From NCBI GenBank assembly GCA_030457025.1, contig JAKDSA010000016.1:1-49531 (forward strand): a stretch of 49,531 bases of DNA, given 5' to 3'. The DNA is from Brevibacterium sp. (lineage in GTDB: Bacteria > Actinomycetota > Actinomycetes > Actinomycetales > Brevibacteriaceae). This document shows positions 1 to 13,428 of this stretch, one piece after another (position 1 is the first letter of the stretch; each line of letters opens with the position of its first letter). Position numbers and translations under genes: made by a program. The notes beneath the pieces were generated by a model. The model had not been told where the DNA came from. It saw nothing but the letters and a program-made list of their open reading frames with translations, and searched no databases.

Positions 1-87
1 AGTCTAGTCTCTTTGCCGGACCACTTCTGAAGGGATCGATGTGAGGTTCGCTGAGGCAGAAGCAGACACGAAACAGCTTGTTCCTGG

Positions 88-1005
88 TTAGGGAACGAAC
101 GCTGGCGGCATTCGCTCAATCACCTCAAAAGTCGTCCGCCGGAATGCGTCCACCGCCGCATGATCTTCGTTCTGTCTCGTAATCAGGAAGACGCGCCGTT
201 CGAGGCGCCGATTCAGTCTTTTCGTCACAAGTGAATAGCCGGTCGGAATCGCCAGTTCCGGCATCAGCGTGACCGCGATGCCGGAACTGGCCATCGCCGC
301 GGCGACGAAATACTCACCGACCTCAGCCACGTGCACCGGAAGCACTTCCAGTTCATCGAACAGGGCGTCGAGGACATATCGGTCGTCGTCTTCAACCCGT
401 CCCACGATCAGGTCCTGCTGATGGAGCTGCGCCAAGTCGACCGGCTCTTGCCAGTGCGCTGCCGGATGGCGCGGCGCTGTAACTAGCCGAAGAGCATCCG
501 CGAAGAGGAATTCCAGGGACAACCCAGTGAGATCCATGTCGCCCGGCGACTCCGGGTGCTCATGGACCAGCGCGACATCGGCGTCGTACTGCCTCAGCAA
601 ATGGAGCGCTTCGGCGCGGGGGACCTGAACGAACTCCACACTCATCCGGGGAAAGCGCTGACTCAGTGGTGCGAGAATCTTCGGCAGCAGGCCGGCCGAC
701 GCCGACTGGAACGTCGCAATCCGCAATTTGGCCCTCTCCAGCCCGGCGAGCTGCCTCGCACTGTCTTCTGCCAGGGCAAGTCGCGCCAACACGTCCCTCC
801 CAGCCACCACAAGCTCTTCACCAGGAGATGTCAATGTGACGCCACGAGAATGCCGCGTAATCAAGGACAGCCCGGTCTCACGCTCTAGTTTCGACATCTG
901 CTGAGAGACGGCGGCCGCTGTGTAGTTCAAGGTCCTGGCCGCCCCTGTGATGCTGCCTTCATCCTGTACTGCCATGAGCATTCGCAAACGGGGCAGATCC
1001 ATCAT
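88..1005 (-). CDS. LysR-family transcriptional regulator
   Basis: A cytoplasmic DNA-binding regulator of 305 residues, the usual LysR length. The N-terminal winged helix-turn-helix covers about residues 4-62 (motifs GSITGAARTLNYT and AVSQQMSKLE). The C-terminal part, about 90-290, resembles the periplasmic-binding-protein-like effector domain. The start has an AAGGAAAAG ribosome-binding site just upstream, and a second ATG follows immediately. It is transcribed away from a YfcC-type carrier and a dipeptide epimerase; a perfect palindrome lies midway between the two starts. LysR proteins usually control the divergent neighbour, so it probably senses the carrier's substrate or a metabolite of it. 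The family is sure; the ligand is unknown. Confidence 0.93.
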   Translation of the reverse strand: MMDLPRLRMLMAVQDEGSITGAARTLNYTAAAVSQQMSKLERETGLSLITRHSRGVTLTSPGEELVVAGRDVLARLALAEDSARQLAGLERAKLRIATFQSASAGLLPKILAPLSQRFPRMSVEFVQVPRAEALHLLRQYDADVALVHEHPESPGDMDLTGLSLEFLFADALRLVTAPRHPAAHWQEPVDLAQLHQQDLIVGRVEDDDRYVLDALFDELEVLPVHVAEVGEYFVAAAMASSGIAVTLMPELAIPTGYSLVTKRLNRRLERRVFLITRQNEDHAAVDAFRRTTFEVIERMPPAFVP

Positions 1006-1054
1006 GTAACTTTTCCTTAACTCAGGGGCCAGAAATCCTTGCTTGTGAGGGCCA

Positions 1055-1070
1055 TATGATTCGAATCATA
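1055..1070. promoter_or_regulatory. Perfect 16-bp palindrome, probable LysR operator
   Basis: TATGATTCGAATCATA is fully self-complementary and contains T-N11-A half-sites. It lies 49 bp from the regulator start and 45 bp from the preferred carrier start at 1116. TATGAT also resembles a -10 element on both strands. Position and symmetry fit autoregulation plus control of the divergent operon. Confidence 0.7.
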
Positions 1071-1115
1071 CTGTGTGACAACGCTCACTTTTATCCAAGG
1101 AACGGGAAGATCGCC

Positions 1116-2534
1116 ATGTCGGCTCTGACAACCATGCGACGGAAGGTCGCAGACCGACGACTGAGTGTCCCTCATGTGTACGTCATCATATTCGGTCTCA
1201 TTGTCGTGGCAGCTGCAGCCACGTACATCGTGCCAGCCGGTTCCTTCGACAGAGTCGAAGACGCTGGAGGGCAACAGGTCGTCGTTGACGGCAGCTATCA
1301 AGCATCAGAATCGTCACCGGCTGGCGTGATGGACGTCCTCACCTCGGTACATGCAGGAATGGTCGAAGCGGCTCCAATCATCTTCTTCATCTTCATCGTC
1401 GGTGGCGCATTTGGAGTATTTCGTGCCACGGGAACTGCTGATGCTGCGGTCTCACGAATCGCAGCCAAGACCGGCGGCCGAGAAATTCTAGTGGTGCCCG
1501 CGCTTATGCTCTTCTTCGCTGTCGGCGGCGCTGTCTTCGGCCTCGCAGAAGAGACAATTCCCTACATCATGATCATCACGCCTCTCGCCATCATGCTCGG
1601 CTACGATTCGCTGGTCGGCGCCGCAATCGTCCTCGTCGGAGCAGGCTCCGGCTTCGCAGCCGCCTTCATGAATCCCTTTACAGTGGGTGTGGCACAAGGC
1701 ATTGCGGGGTTGCCCATATTTTCAGGGCTGGGGCCGCGCATCGTATTCTGGGTACTCTTCGTCGCAGTGAGCACAGCCTACGTCACCTGGTACGCCGTGC
1801 GTGTTCGTAGAAAGCCGTCGCTTAGCCCCGTTCACAACGACGACCAGAAACGAGATGACATTGGGCCGGCCGAATCAGCTCCCCTCGGCCGCCGCCATAT
1901 CGCCAATCTCGTAGTCCTGCTACTGACAATCTGCATTCTCGCCGGTGGAGTAATAGCCTTCGGCTGGTACATTCCAGAGATCTCCGGACTGTTCCTCGCA
2001 ATGGGGCTCATCATGGCGCTGATCGGTGGCCTCGGGTTCAGCGAAACAGCGGAAGCCTTCGTGAATGGTTTTCTCGCGATGACCATGGGAGCGCTGGTCA
2101 TCGGTCTCGCGTATGCGGTGTTGACGGTACTCACGAACGGCAACATCATGGATACCATCATCCTCGGCCTCGCGGATTCGGTCCGACATCTGCCGACGGA
2201 GTTCGCGGCGCTCGGCATGTACGGCGCACAGAGCCTGACGAACTTGATTGTCCCTTCCGGCAGCGGTCAAGCCGCACTGACCATGCCGATCATGGCGCCT
2301 CTGTCCGATCTGGTCGGAGTGAGCCGACAAACGGCTGTGCTGGCTTTCCAGTTCGGTGATGGCATCTCGAACATTCTCACACCCACCTCCGGATACTTCA
2401 TGGCCGCGCTGGCTGCTGCAGGAGTCTCCTGGTCGAAATGGATTCGCTGGATCTGGCCGCTCATTCTCATCCAGTACGTGCTCGGCGGCTTGTTCGTTCT
2501 GGTCGCTCACCTATTCATCTGGCCTGTGAGCTGA
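1116..2534 (+). CDS. YfcC-family membrane carrier (C4-dicarboxylate/arginine-ornithine antiporter superfamily)
   Basis: A polytopic inner-membrane carrier of about 472 residues with some 10-12 hydrophobic segments. It has the family-like stretches FGLAEETIPYIMI, NPFTVGVAQGIAG and SLTNLIVPSGSGQAALTMP. I chose ATG 1116 because AAGGAA sits upstream at 1097-1102; an in-frame ATG at 1056 lies inside the operator palindrome and would add a poorly conserved N-terminus. YfcC relatives carry amino acids, peptides or dicarboxylates. The downstream dipeptide epimerase, 85 bp away on the same strand, suggests a peptide or amino-acid substrate, but the sequence does not prove this. Confidence 0.88.
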   Translation: MSALTTMRRKVADRRLSVPHVYVIIFGLIVVAAAATYIVPAGSFDRVEDAGGQQVVVDGSYQASESSPAGVMDVLTSVHAGMVEAAPIIFFIFIVGGAFGVFRATGTADAAVSRIAAKTGGREILVVPALMLFFAVGGAVFGLAEETIPYIMIITPLAIMLGYDSLVGAAIVLVGAGSGFAAAFMNPFTVGVAQGIAGLPIFSGLGPRIVFWVLFVAVSTAYVTWYAVRVRRKPSLSPVHNDDQKRDDIGPAESAPLGRRHIANLVVLLLTICILAGGVIAFGWYIPEISGLFLAMGLIMALIGGLGFSETAEAFVNGFLAMTMGALVIGLAYAVLTVLTNGNIMDTIILGLADSVRHLPTEFAALGMYGAQSLTNLIVPSGSGQAALTMPIMAPLSDLVGVSRQTAVLAFQFGDGISNILTPTSGYFMAALAAAGVSWSKWIRWIWPLILIQYVLGGLFVLVAHLFIWPVS

Positions 2535-2619
2535 TGAGCGCCCGAGCAAACCCTTACCATCAAATTTCAACCGCAACGTTGATCCGAAGCACGCGAACGC
2601 CAAATGCATAGGAGCCACG

Positions 2620-3741
2620 ATGTTGATCGTCAGAGCAGAAATCCACGCAGTCCGGCTTCCTCTGCACCAGCCGTTCGTGGTCTCCTACGGCCGGTTCGAC
2701 GACATGCCGTCGATTTTGCTGAGGATTGTCACCGACGATGGCGTCGAGGGGTGGGGCGAAGCGGTGCCGGATCCCCATGTCACTGGTGAGACATTCGAAG
2801 GAGCGATCGCTTCCCTGCAACATACGTTGCTTCCTTGCCTCGAGGGACTAACCGTCTTCGACACAGAGGCACTTCACTTACGCATGGATCGCGTTCTGCG
2901 GGGTAACGCCTCGATCAAAGCAGCGGTCGATATCGCGGTCCATGATGCTTTCGCCACAGCTTTGGATGTTCCCTTGTTCAAGGTGCTGGGCGGGAGACTA
3001 CACGATGACCTCACACAGCCCTATGTCATCAGCATCAAGACACCAGAGGAGGTTGCGGACGAGGCGTCAACAGCGGTCTCCGCGGGATACACCGAAATCA
3101 AGCTGAAGGTCGGTTGCGACGACGGCGAGGACGTTCGCCGTATCCGCTCTCTGCATCGCGCTGTTGACGGCAGAGCTCGACTGCGCGTCGACGCCAATCA
3201 GGGCTGGAGTCGTGCGACCGCACTGCACGTCATCAATCAGACAGCGGACTGCGCCGTCCAATGGTATGAGCAGCCGCTACCAGCCGACGAGATAGAGGGC
3301 ATGGCTGCGTTATCGCGTGCGACGGACGCTCGACTAATGATCGACGAAGGAGTCCACAGTCCGGCCGACCTGCTCCGAGCGATACGCCTGTCAGCAGCGG
3401 ACATGGTTAACATCAAGCTAATGAAGGCGGGAGGGATAAAACCCTCATTGGTTCTGGCCTCGCTCGCTGAGGCCGCGGGCATGCTCTGCCAGATCGGTTC
3501 CATGGTCGAGTCAGCCATCGGGACAATGGCTGGCGTCCACGTCGCATTCGCACACTCGGCCATCATGTCCAACGAGCTGGTCGGGCCCGAAATGATCGCT
3601 GAGGACATCGCGAAGCTTGCCATCCGCTCAGGTCGAGTACCTCTACCCGAGGGACCAGGACTCGGCATCAGCATCGATCGGGATGCCGTCGACCGAATCA
3701 CGATCGCCCGACACCAATGGGCCTCTCCCTCAGTTCGCTGA
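2620..3741 (+). CDS. Enolase-superfamily dipeptide epimerase (L-Ala-D/L-Glu epimerase-like)
   Basis: A 373-residue mandelate racemase/muconate lactonizing family enzyme. The catalytic set is complete: KLK with K161 and K163, metal ligands D191 (VDANQGW), E217 (YEQPLP) and D242 (IDEG), and the opposite general base K266 (NIKLMKAGG). Spacing matches the L-Ala-D/L-Glu epimerases, which interconvert epimers of dipeptides from peptidoglycan turnover. AGGAG lies 7 bases before the ATG. It follows the YfcC-like carrier in a likely operon. Exact dipeptide specificity cannot be read from the sequence; other enolase-superfamily racemases or cycloisomerases remain possible. Confidence 0.88.
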   Translation: MLIVRAEIHAVRLPLHQPFVVSYGRFDDMPSILLRIVTDDGVEGWGEAVPDPHVTGETFEGAIASLQHTLLPCLEGLTVFDTEALHLRMDRVLRGNASIKAAVDIAVHDAFATALDVPLFKVLGGRLHDDLTQPYVISIKTPEEVADEASTAVSAGYTEIKLKVGCDDGEDVRRIRSLHRAVDGRARLRVDANQGWSRATALHVINQTADCAVQWYEQPLPADEIEGMAALSRATDARLMIDEGVHSPADLLRAIRLSAADMVNIKLMKAGGIKPSLVLASLAEAAGMLCQIGSMVESAIGTMAGVHVAFAHSAIMSNELVGPEMIAEDIAKLAIRSGRVPLPEGPGLGISIDRDAVDRITIARHQWASPSVR

Positions 3742-3778
3742 GGTGAAAGGACTGGCGAAGTTTTTCGTAGGAAAGTAC

Positions 3779-4282
3779 TCAGGTGGCGGTCTGTTCGGGC
3801 CAGATGCGTTCGCCTCTGATGTAGCTCGATATGTCCCCTAGCACCCTGTCGGCGTCAGCTTGGGAAAACTCTCCGGCCGCGACTCCTGCCTGCAGATCTC
3901 CGGCGAGATCTGTGACTCGTGATTGAGCGTCGGCAACGGTGTGTGCCACCAGGCCCGCACTCTCACTGAGTGCCGTGGCGTTGGCGAAGTCGAGCCCGCC
4001 GTCGGGCGTCGTCTCCGTGTGGGACTGCGCGTTGGCGGCGTGGTTACTCTCACGATTCTGATCACCGGCGCGTTCATCGCCTCCCGCCCGGTCGTCTTCA
4101 CGCACTCTGCTCGGTGCGAGCGGCGACGTGGTGGACCCCGTCAGCGCGGGTGCGGCCCGCTTGACCGGCTGCTGTCCCGGATTGAGGACGAAGTCGGCAA
4201 TGCCTGCTGTCACCGGCGCGGTGGTGAGGACTGCGGCGAGAACGACGGCGGTGCCGGCGACCAATCGAGGAATTGACTTCAT
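3779..4282 (-). CDS. Small exported protein of unknown function
   Basis: A 167-residue protein from ATG 4282, preceded by GGAAGAG. It begins with a classical signal peptide (MKSIPRLVAGTAVVLAAVLT, then APVTAGIA), so export and cleavage near residue 26-28 are likely. The middle is low-complexity, rich in Ala, Asp, Arg and Asn. The C-terminal 60 residues look helical (DAQSRVTDLAGDLQAGVAAG) and are the only part that appears folded. An in-frame ATG at 4366 would add 28 residues ahead of the signal peptide and is less likely. No family recognised. It converges on the epimerase gene with a 37-bp gap. Confidence 0.72.
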   Translation of the reverse strand: MKSIPRLVAGTAVVLAAVLTTAPVTAGIADFVLNPGQQPVKRAAPALTGSTTSPLAPSRVREDDRAGGDERAGDQNRESNHAANAQSHTETTPDGGLDFANATALSESAGLVAHTVADAQSRVTDLAGDLQAGVAAGEFSQADADRVLGDISSYIRGERIWPEQTAT

Positions 4283-4443
4283 GTCTTCACTCTTCCACGC
4301 CAAGCTGTTCCCCCACTTCGTTGTCGCTGTGATGATGCTTGACATTCGATGACGAATCGATAACAACCGTGCGTCAGGTCACGTCATACCTTGTCGGGTA
4401 AGGTCTGGTGACTTCGGTTCTGGTCGGGTCAGGTTCTGTCTGG

Positions 4444-7767
<3,324 letters not shown>

Positions 7768-7775
<8 letters not shown>

Positions 7776-9822
7776 GGTGGGGCCTGCGTGGGATTCCGAA
7801 GACGTCGGCATAGAACCCGAACTCGCTTTCCAGGGAATCGATGATGTTTTCGGCTCGGACGAACCCGTGGGATTCGCCCTTGTACAAACGGTAAATGTAC
7901 TCCACTCCGGTCAATTCCAAGGTATCGACGAACTCCTGGGCCTGACTGGGCGGGACGATGGGGTCGCGATCGCCTTGCATGATGGCCACGGGGACAGTGA
8001 TGTGCCGTGTCCGTCGAATCGGTGACCGGGTGATGTAGGCGTCCTGGGCCTCCGGCCAAGGGCCGACCAGCCCGTCGATGTAGTGCTTCTCGAAGTCGTG
8101 GGTGTCCACGACGAAGCGCATCAGGTCGGTGACCCCGAAGTAGGAGGTGCCGCAGGCGAAGGTCTCCGAGGAGGCCAACGCGGTGAGCACCGTCCACCCA
8201 CCTGAGGAGGCACCTGAGATCGCAATCCGATCGGGGTCGGCCAGCCCCTCAGCCACTAAGGCGTCGACCGCGGCCAGCGTGTCGGAGACGTCGACGATGC
8301 CCCATTGGCTGCGCAGACGATTGCGCCAGGCCCTGCCGTAGCCGGTCGAACCGCCGTAGTTGACCTCCATCACGCCGATGCCTCGGGACGTGAAGTAGCT
8401 GAACCGGGCCGACATATCTGGGGTCGCCTGGCCTGTCGGTCCGCCGTGGATGGAGATCACGTAGGGCGGACGTTCACTCTCAAGGGCGGTGAATCGTGGG
8501 TTGTGCGGCGGGTGGATGACGACGGGAACCCCGCCGAGCTCCCGCGTTCGGGGACGCGAATAGTAGTCCTGATGCGCGTCGAGGCGTTCCTGCGCGATCT
8601 CGATGAAGGTCCCGGTGGCCCGGTCCACGGCATAGAGGGCACCTGTCGAATCGGCAGACTTCGCGGTCAGGAGAACATGAGTGCGACTCAGGTCGTGAAG
8701 TTCGAGACTGCCGAACCGCTCCCCCGGTGCGCTGATCTCCTCGAAGCCACTGCCGGAGACGTCGTTGCCCGACTGTGGGAGTCGTGCCCTGACCAGCGAG
8801 GAGGAAGCGGACTGGGAATGGGCCCAGATCTCCTCGTCATCACTCAGATGCCAGATCGCTCCCAGCTGCCAGAGTGGTCCGCCGATCTCACTGCCGGTGT
8901 CGAGGAGCGGTCGCAGAGCGGAGATGTCGAGCTCATCAGCGAACTCGCTCGTCTGCGTGAAGTTCTTGGCCTTGTGCCTGGAGTCCTTGCTCGTCTGTCT
9001 GGAGTCGGAGTCGTTGGCAGCACGGCGGTCGCGCACCAGACAGTCGATCGGTTCGAAGTCCAATGAGTACAGGGCCCAGTGACCGTTGTGATCGGAGCTC
9101 ACGATGAGGGAGGAGTCCGAGATGAACTCGGGCTGCAGGAGTGAGACGTCGCGCCCGTGCAGCACTGCTGCGGCGGGAGTCTCCTGGGTGCGGACGTCGA
9201 TGAGCCACAGACTCGTCTGGTCCCAGGGCATATTGGGGTGTTCCCAGCCGATGAAGGCCAGCGTGGAGCCGTCCGGAGACAGCCTGGGCCAGGCCATGAA
9301 ATGGGACTGGCGTGAGAGCACATTCGTCGTCCCATGACGGGTGATGAGGACGATGGCTCGTTCCCTGCGTGTGGACCGGCAGTCCTCGCGCACGCACAGC
9401 AGACCCCAGCGGGTCATCGTCAGGTCACCGTACCGGATGCGGCCCGAGGTGTCCGGGGTCAGCGCATGGGGAGCCTTGCCCGGGACGATCTGCCAGACCC
9501 GCTGGTCGGAGGCATTGACGAAGTAGATGACTTCACTGTCGGGATCCAGGGCCCATGCGCCTCCCCCGTATTCGTGCACCGAGGACCTGATGTTGAAGTC
9601 TGCGGGCAGCACCTGTTCCTTCAGCCCCGGATGCGACAGTGAGGACCGAATCAGGCTGGTGCGGGAATTCTCCGCTGGAACCTTCGTCGAGAAGTAGATG
9701 TGCTCATCACGGAACGCGGCATCGAAGATCGGTGCGGAGCCCGCAGCGACCTCCGCAGCGCTCAGAGGTGACGACCAGGTTCCGAAGGGCGCTGTGACGA
9801 CACCTTGGGGAAATTCCTTCAT
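7768..9822 (-). CDS. S9-family prolyl oligopeptidase-like serine peptidase
   Basis: 684 residues. The N-terminal two-thirds is a beta-propeller of the TolB/DPP kind that gates access to the active site. The C-terminal alpha/beta-hydrolase domain has nucleophile S539 in GASSGG, D620 in GDRDPIVP and H652 in ESHGF, in the expected order. No signal peptide is visible, so it is probably cytoplasmic, acting on short peptides; acylaminoacyl-peptidase is an alternative. It overlaps the downstream MetE-like gene and sits in the leftward mnmA-ligA block. The substrate is unknown. Confidence 0.93.
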
Positions 9823-9901
9823 ATCCCCAGGCTATATCAGTGGCTGCGAGCACGGCAGAGACGTTGCCGGTTCAGCTCGAACACCGAGGCGATCTCTGTC
9901 C

Positions 9902-11095
9902 TCAGACCCCGAGGCGGTCCCTGGCTGTCATGTCGATTGTGGCCTGGCCGAGAACCCGGGTTCCACGGTAGATGACCATTGTCTGCCCGGGAGCGACACC
10001 GGAGAGCTCCTCATCGACGTCGATGTGCATGAGCTGACCGGCAGGTCGGGGTGCGGGCACCTCGACCTCATCGACGACCGGGTTCACTTCGTGCTCGGGA
10101 GCCTCGGAGATATAGTCACCCAACCAGGCCCGTGCAGGAACGGGGTCGCTGTGGGCCCGGATCTGGACTTCGCAGTCGATGGCGGTCGCCGGTTCGGTGC
10201 CGATGTCGGCCGGTGCCGGACCGGCCCAGGTGGTCCGGATCCCGGTCAGGTGGGAGACCGCAAGATCACCGCGGGAGCCCACCGTCACGGTGTTCGAGGC
10301 AGGGTCGAGGCCGGTGACGAAGCGTGGCTGGCCATCGGCGGCGGGCTTCTGGATGCCCAGACCCTTGCGCTGGCCGATTGTGTAGGTCATCGCACCGTCG
10401 TGTTCGCCCAGGACTTCGCCCTCGTCGTCCTTGATGAGGCCGGGGCGCATAGGGATCTTGTCCGCCAGCCACGCCTTGGTGTCCCCATCGGGGATGAAGC
10501 AGATGTCGTAGGAGTCGGGCTTGTTGGCCACGGAGAATCCACGTTCGGCTGCCTCGGCGCGGACTTCGGCCTTCGAGGCGGTGGCGCCGATCGGGAAGTA
10601 GCAGTGTTCGAGCTGATCTCCGGAGAGCACTCCGAGGACGTAGGACTGATCCTTCGCGAGGTCCTCTCCCCGGTGGAGTTCCATTTGGCCGTCTGCGTCG
10701 CGGAGCACTTCGGCGTAGTGGCCTGTGGCGATGGCGTCGAAGCCCAGGGCCAGAGCACGGTCGAGGAGGGCCGCAAACTTGATGCGCTCGTTGCAGCGCA
10801 TGCACGGGTTGGGTGTGCGTCCGGCCGCGTATTCGGCGATGAAGTCATCGACGATGTCCTCTTTGAACCGTTCGGAGAAGTCCCACACGTAGAACGGGAT
10901 GTCGAGCATTCCGGCCACACGGTGGGCGTCCCGGGAGTCTTCGATGGTGCAGCAGCCACGTGAGCCCGTGCGCAGGGTTCCGGGCATGCGCGACAGGGCG
11001 AGATGGACGCCGACGACTTCGTGACCGGCATCGACGGCGCGTGCCGCGGCGACTGAGGAATCGACTCCGCCGGACATGGCGACGAGAATTTTCAT
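9902..11095 (-). CDS. mnmA: tRNA-specific 2-thiouridylase MnmA
   Basis: Transfers sulfur to C2 of the wobble uridine of tRNAs for Lys, Glu and Gln. 397 residues. The PP-loop ATP motif SGGVDSS is at residues 8-14. The catalytic cysteine pair is C98 ([13 protein letters not shown]) and C199 ([11 protein letters not shown]), both present. The start overlaps the cysteine desulfurase stop by 4 bp, so sulfur donor and sulfur transferase are co-translated. Confidence 0.97.
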   Translation of the reverse strand: MKILVAMSGGVDSSVAAARAVDAGHEVVGVHLALSRMPGTLRTGSRGCCTIEDSRDAHRVAGMLDIPFYVWDFSERFKEDIVDDFIAEYAAGRTPNPCMRCNERIKFAALLDRALALGFDAIATGHYAEVLRDADGQMELHRGEDLAKDQSYVLGVLSGDQLEHCYFPIGATASKAEVRAEAAERGFSVANKPDSYDICFIPDGDTKAWLADKIPMRPGLIKDDEGEVLGEHDGAMTYTIGQRKGLGIQKPAADGQPRFVTGLDPASNTVTVGSRGDLAVSHLTGIRTTWAGPAPADIGTEPATAIDCEVQIRAHSDPVPARAWLGDYISEAPEHEVNPVVDEVEVPAPRPAGQLMHIDVDEELSGVAPGQTMVIYRGTRVLGQATIDMTARDRLGV

Positions 11096-12303
11096 GATGC
11101 TCCTTGCATCCAGCGTGGAGTGGCCGAGACCATTCCCGCCTGGTGTGCTTGTTCGACGACTTCGGGCAGGACCTCGAGGAGACGATCGACTTCGTCTTCG
11201 GTCGAATCGTGGCCGAGGCTGAATCTCTGTGCCGATCTGGCGACGTCCTCGTCCATGCCGCAGGCAAGCAGCACGTGGGACGGACGTGAGACCCCGGCCG
11301 AGCAGGCCGAACCCGTCGAGGTCGCCAATCCTCTCGCGTCGAGGCCGAAGAGAAGGGAATCACCCTCACAGCCGGAGAACGTGAAGTGCGCGTTCGCCGG
11401 AAGCCGGCCGTCACCTCGGCGTCCGGAGAGGGAGGCGTTCGGGATCGTGTCCTCGATGCCGGTGATGAGCCGGTCGCGCAGGAATGAGAAGCGGGCGGCT
11501 CGAGCCTCGACGTCGGCAGTGGCGAGTTCGACGGCCTTCGCGAAGGCCACGGCACCGGCCACGTCGAGTGTGCCGGAGCGGACCCCGCGTTCCTGTCCCC
11601 CGCCGTGGAGGATGGGTGCGGGGGCCGCACTGCGGTCGAGCAGCAGTGCACCGATACCTACGGGTCCGCCGATCTTATGCGCGGTGATCGACAACGCGGT
11701 CGCGCCGAGCTCGGCGAAGTTCAGCGGGATCTGGCCCAGCGCCTGCACGGCGTCGATGTGGAAGGGAACACCGAGGTCTTTGGCGCACGAGCCGATTTCG
11801 GCCAGCGGCTGGAGGGTGCCGATCTCGTTGTTCGCGGCCATGACGGAGATGAGCGCCGTGCGCTCTGGGGCGCTGCGCAGTTCGGCCAGGGCTGCGTCGA
11901 GGTCGAGGTGTCCCGCTTCGTCAACGTCAAGGTAGACGATTTCGGCACCCTGAGTACCCAACCACTCCACCGAGTCGAGGATCGCATGATGTTCGATCGT
12001 GGTGGTGAGCACGCGCGGACGAACCGGTGCTTCGAAGCTGGAGTTGTTGCGGGCTAAGTAGAGGCCCTTGAGCGCGAAGTTATCGGCCTCTGTGCCGCCG
12101 GAGGTGAAGATGACCTCGGATGATGTTGCGGCGCCGACTCCACGGGCGATGTCCTCGCGGGCGGTCTCGATGCGCATCCGCGCGGCCTGGCCCACGGCGT
12201 GCAGAGCCGAGGGATTGGCCCGTCGGCTCAGTTCAGCGGTGTAGACGTCGAGCACCTCTGCCGGCATCGGCGAGGTGGCTGCGTGGTCAAGGTAAATCGG
12301 CAC
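11092..12303 (-). CDS. Cysteine desulfurase (NifS/IscS family), sulfur donor for MnmA
   Basis: A PLP enzyme that removes sulfur from cysteine and passes it on as a persulfide. 403 residues. The Schiff-base lysine is K210 in [11 protein letters not shown] conserved His follows TTIE at 105-106, and the persulfide cysteine is C334 in STGSACSAG. The short Cys loop and the ASTSGSACS-like context fit group I (IscS/NifS), not SufS. It is directly upstream of and overlaps mnmA, so tRNA thiolation is the likely main job; a wider Fe-S role cannot be excluded. The N-terminus [12 protein letters not shown] is typical. Confidence 0.95.
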   Translation of the reverse strand: MPIYLDHAATSPMPAEVLDVYTAELSRRANPSALHAVGQAARMRIETAREDIARGVGAATSSEVIFTSGGTEADNFALKGLYLARNNSSFEAPVRPRVLTTTIEHHAILDSVEWLGTQGAEIVYLDVDEAGHLDLDAALAELRSAPERTALISVMAANNEIGTLQPLAEIGSCAKDLGVPFHIDAVQALGQIPLNFAELGATALSITAHKIGGPVGIGALLLDRSAAPAPILHGGGQERGVRSGTLDVAGAVAFAKAVELATADVEARAARFSFLRDRLITGIEDTIPNASLSGRRGDGRLPANAHFTFSGCEGDSLLFGLDARGLATSTGSACSAGVSRPSHVLLACGMDEDVARSAQRFSLGHDSTEDEVDRLLEVLPEVVEQAHQAGMVSATPRWMQGAS

Positions 12304-12361
12304 TCTCCCTATTTTAGGCCGTGAAGGCCACTTCGGCCAGGATCAGTGCCACATCTCATAG

Positions 12362-13339
12362 TCACTGTTCGACTGTCGGGCGGCCCAGCTGCGGCTGCCG
12401 TTTGAACTGGCCGGTCAGGGCAAGAACGATGACGACGATGCCGATGACGATCCAGCCCGACACGCCCAGCGGATTGACCAGAGCAAGTTCCGCAGGGTCG
12501 CCTGCCGTACCGAGGAGAAAGATGAGTCCGCCCGAGGCATTGAGTGAGCCGTGACCGATGACAGCGGGCCAGATGGATCCGGTACGCAGACGGAGCCAGC
12601 CGAAGAGCACGCCCCACGCCATGCCCCCGCCGGTCATCAGCAGCACGCCCCAGATGTTCGGCTCATCGAAGTTCTGGCCCAGAAGGACGATCGGTGTATG
12701 CCACAGCCCCCAGATAGCTCCGCTGAGCAGCAACGCCGGCCAGGTTCCCAGCGGCCGCAGTGCGGGCAGCAGCCATCCCCGCCATCCTGCTTCCTCGGCG
12801 AAAGCTGGCAGTGCGTTGAAGATCGATGCCAAGGGAACAAGCGCCACCTGAATCAAGACGACTGGCCAGAGCATGGACGGTTCGAGAGGAGCATCAAGCG
12901 TCTCTTGGAAGCCGGAGAAGTTAACGAGATCGAGGTGGATCCAGCCGAAGAGCGCCGAGATCGCGATGCACGCAAACACCAGCACCAAGGGCGCCACCGT
13001 CATGATGACCGCGAACCAGACGACTCGTTTGGCGGGCCGCAGCGGCCACAGGCCGAGGAACCGCGCCCACTCGCCTCGGGGCACCTTCATGATGAACACC
13101 ACGACCGCTGTCGCGATGAGCGGGGTGAACATCATGACCACCGGCAGTATACGGTTGAGCAGAGCCGGTGCCGGGCTCTCATCGGAGGCCAACCAGAGAG
13201 GCATACTCACCAGCCAGGCCAGGCCGAAGGAGACGGCGACGAAGGTGACCAACGCGGCCCAGGGGACCTTGCGCAGACGGTCCCCACGTTCCGTTTGTGT
13301 CGAGGTGGGCGGGGAGAAGTCATCGGGAGTATCAGGCAT
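12362..13339 (-). CDS. CPBP-family intramembrane glutamic protease (CAAX/Abi type)
   Basis: A 325-residue integral membrane protein with about eight hydrophobic segments. The conserved metal-independent protease motifs are all present: EE at 182-183 with R187 (AEEAGWRGWL), H214 in GLWHTP, and H263 with N267 in GHGSLNA. Bacterial members process membrane peptides or bacteriocin-related substrates, or serve as immunity proteins; the substrate here is unknown. I chose ATG 13339 (MPDTPDD); a TTG at 13363 would add eight residues without gain. It is leftward, 58 bp downstream of the cysteine desulfurase start. Confidence 0.88.
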   Translation of the reverse strand: MPDTPDDFSPPTSTQTERGDRLRKVPWAALVTFVAVSFGLAWLVSMPLWLASDESPAPALLNRILPVVMMFTPLIATAVVVFIMKVPRGEWARFLGLWPLRPAKRVVWFAVIMTVAPLVLVFACIAISALFGWIHLDLVNFSGFQETLDAPLEPSMLWPVVLIQVALVPLASIFNALPAFAEEAGWRGWLLPALRPLGTWPALLLSGAIWGLWHTPIVLLGQNFDEPNIWGVLLMTGGGMAWGVLFGWLRLRTGSIWPAVIGHGSLNASGGLIFLLGTAGDPAELALVNPLGVSGWIVIGIVVIVLALTGQFKRQPQLGRPTVEQ

Positions 13340-13428
13340 ATGCTCTGACAGTATCAACAACAACTATTGTTCTTCAGGTCGGTGGGAAACTGCGTGCAGA
13401 CCCTCGGCGCGCACCCTTGAGTGCCTAG

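Noticed and set aside
1-87. Left edge before the LysR stop codon
   Set aside because: No start, stop context or structure beyond chance; may be the 3' flank of a gene outside the window.
9698-10963. Long open frame antisense to mnmA
   Set aside because: The sense strand has all MnmA motifs; the antisense product resembles nothing.
13359-13371. AACAA-CTA-TTGTT inverted repeat before the CPBP gene
   Set aside because: Five-base A/T-rich arms only; too weak to call an operator.
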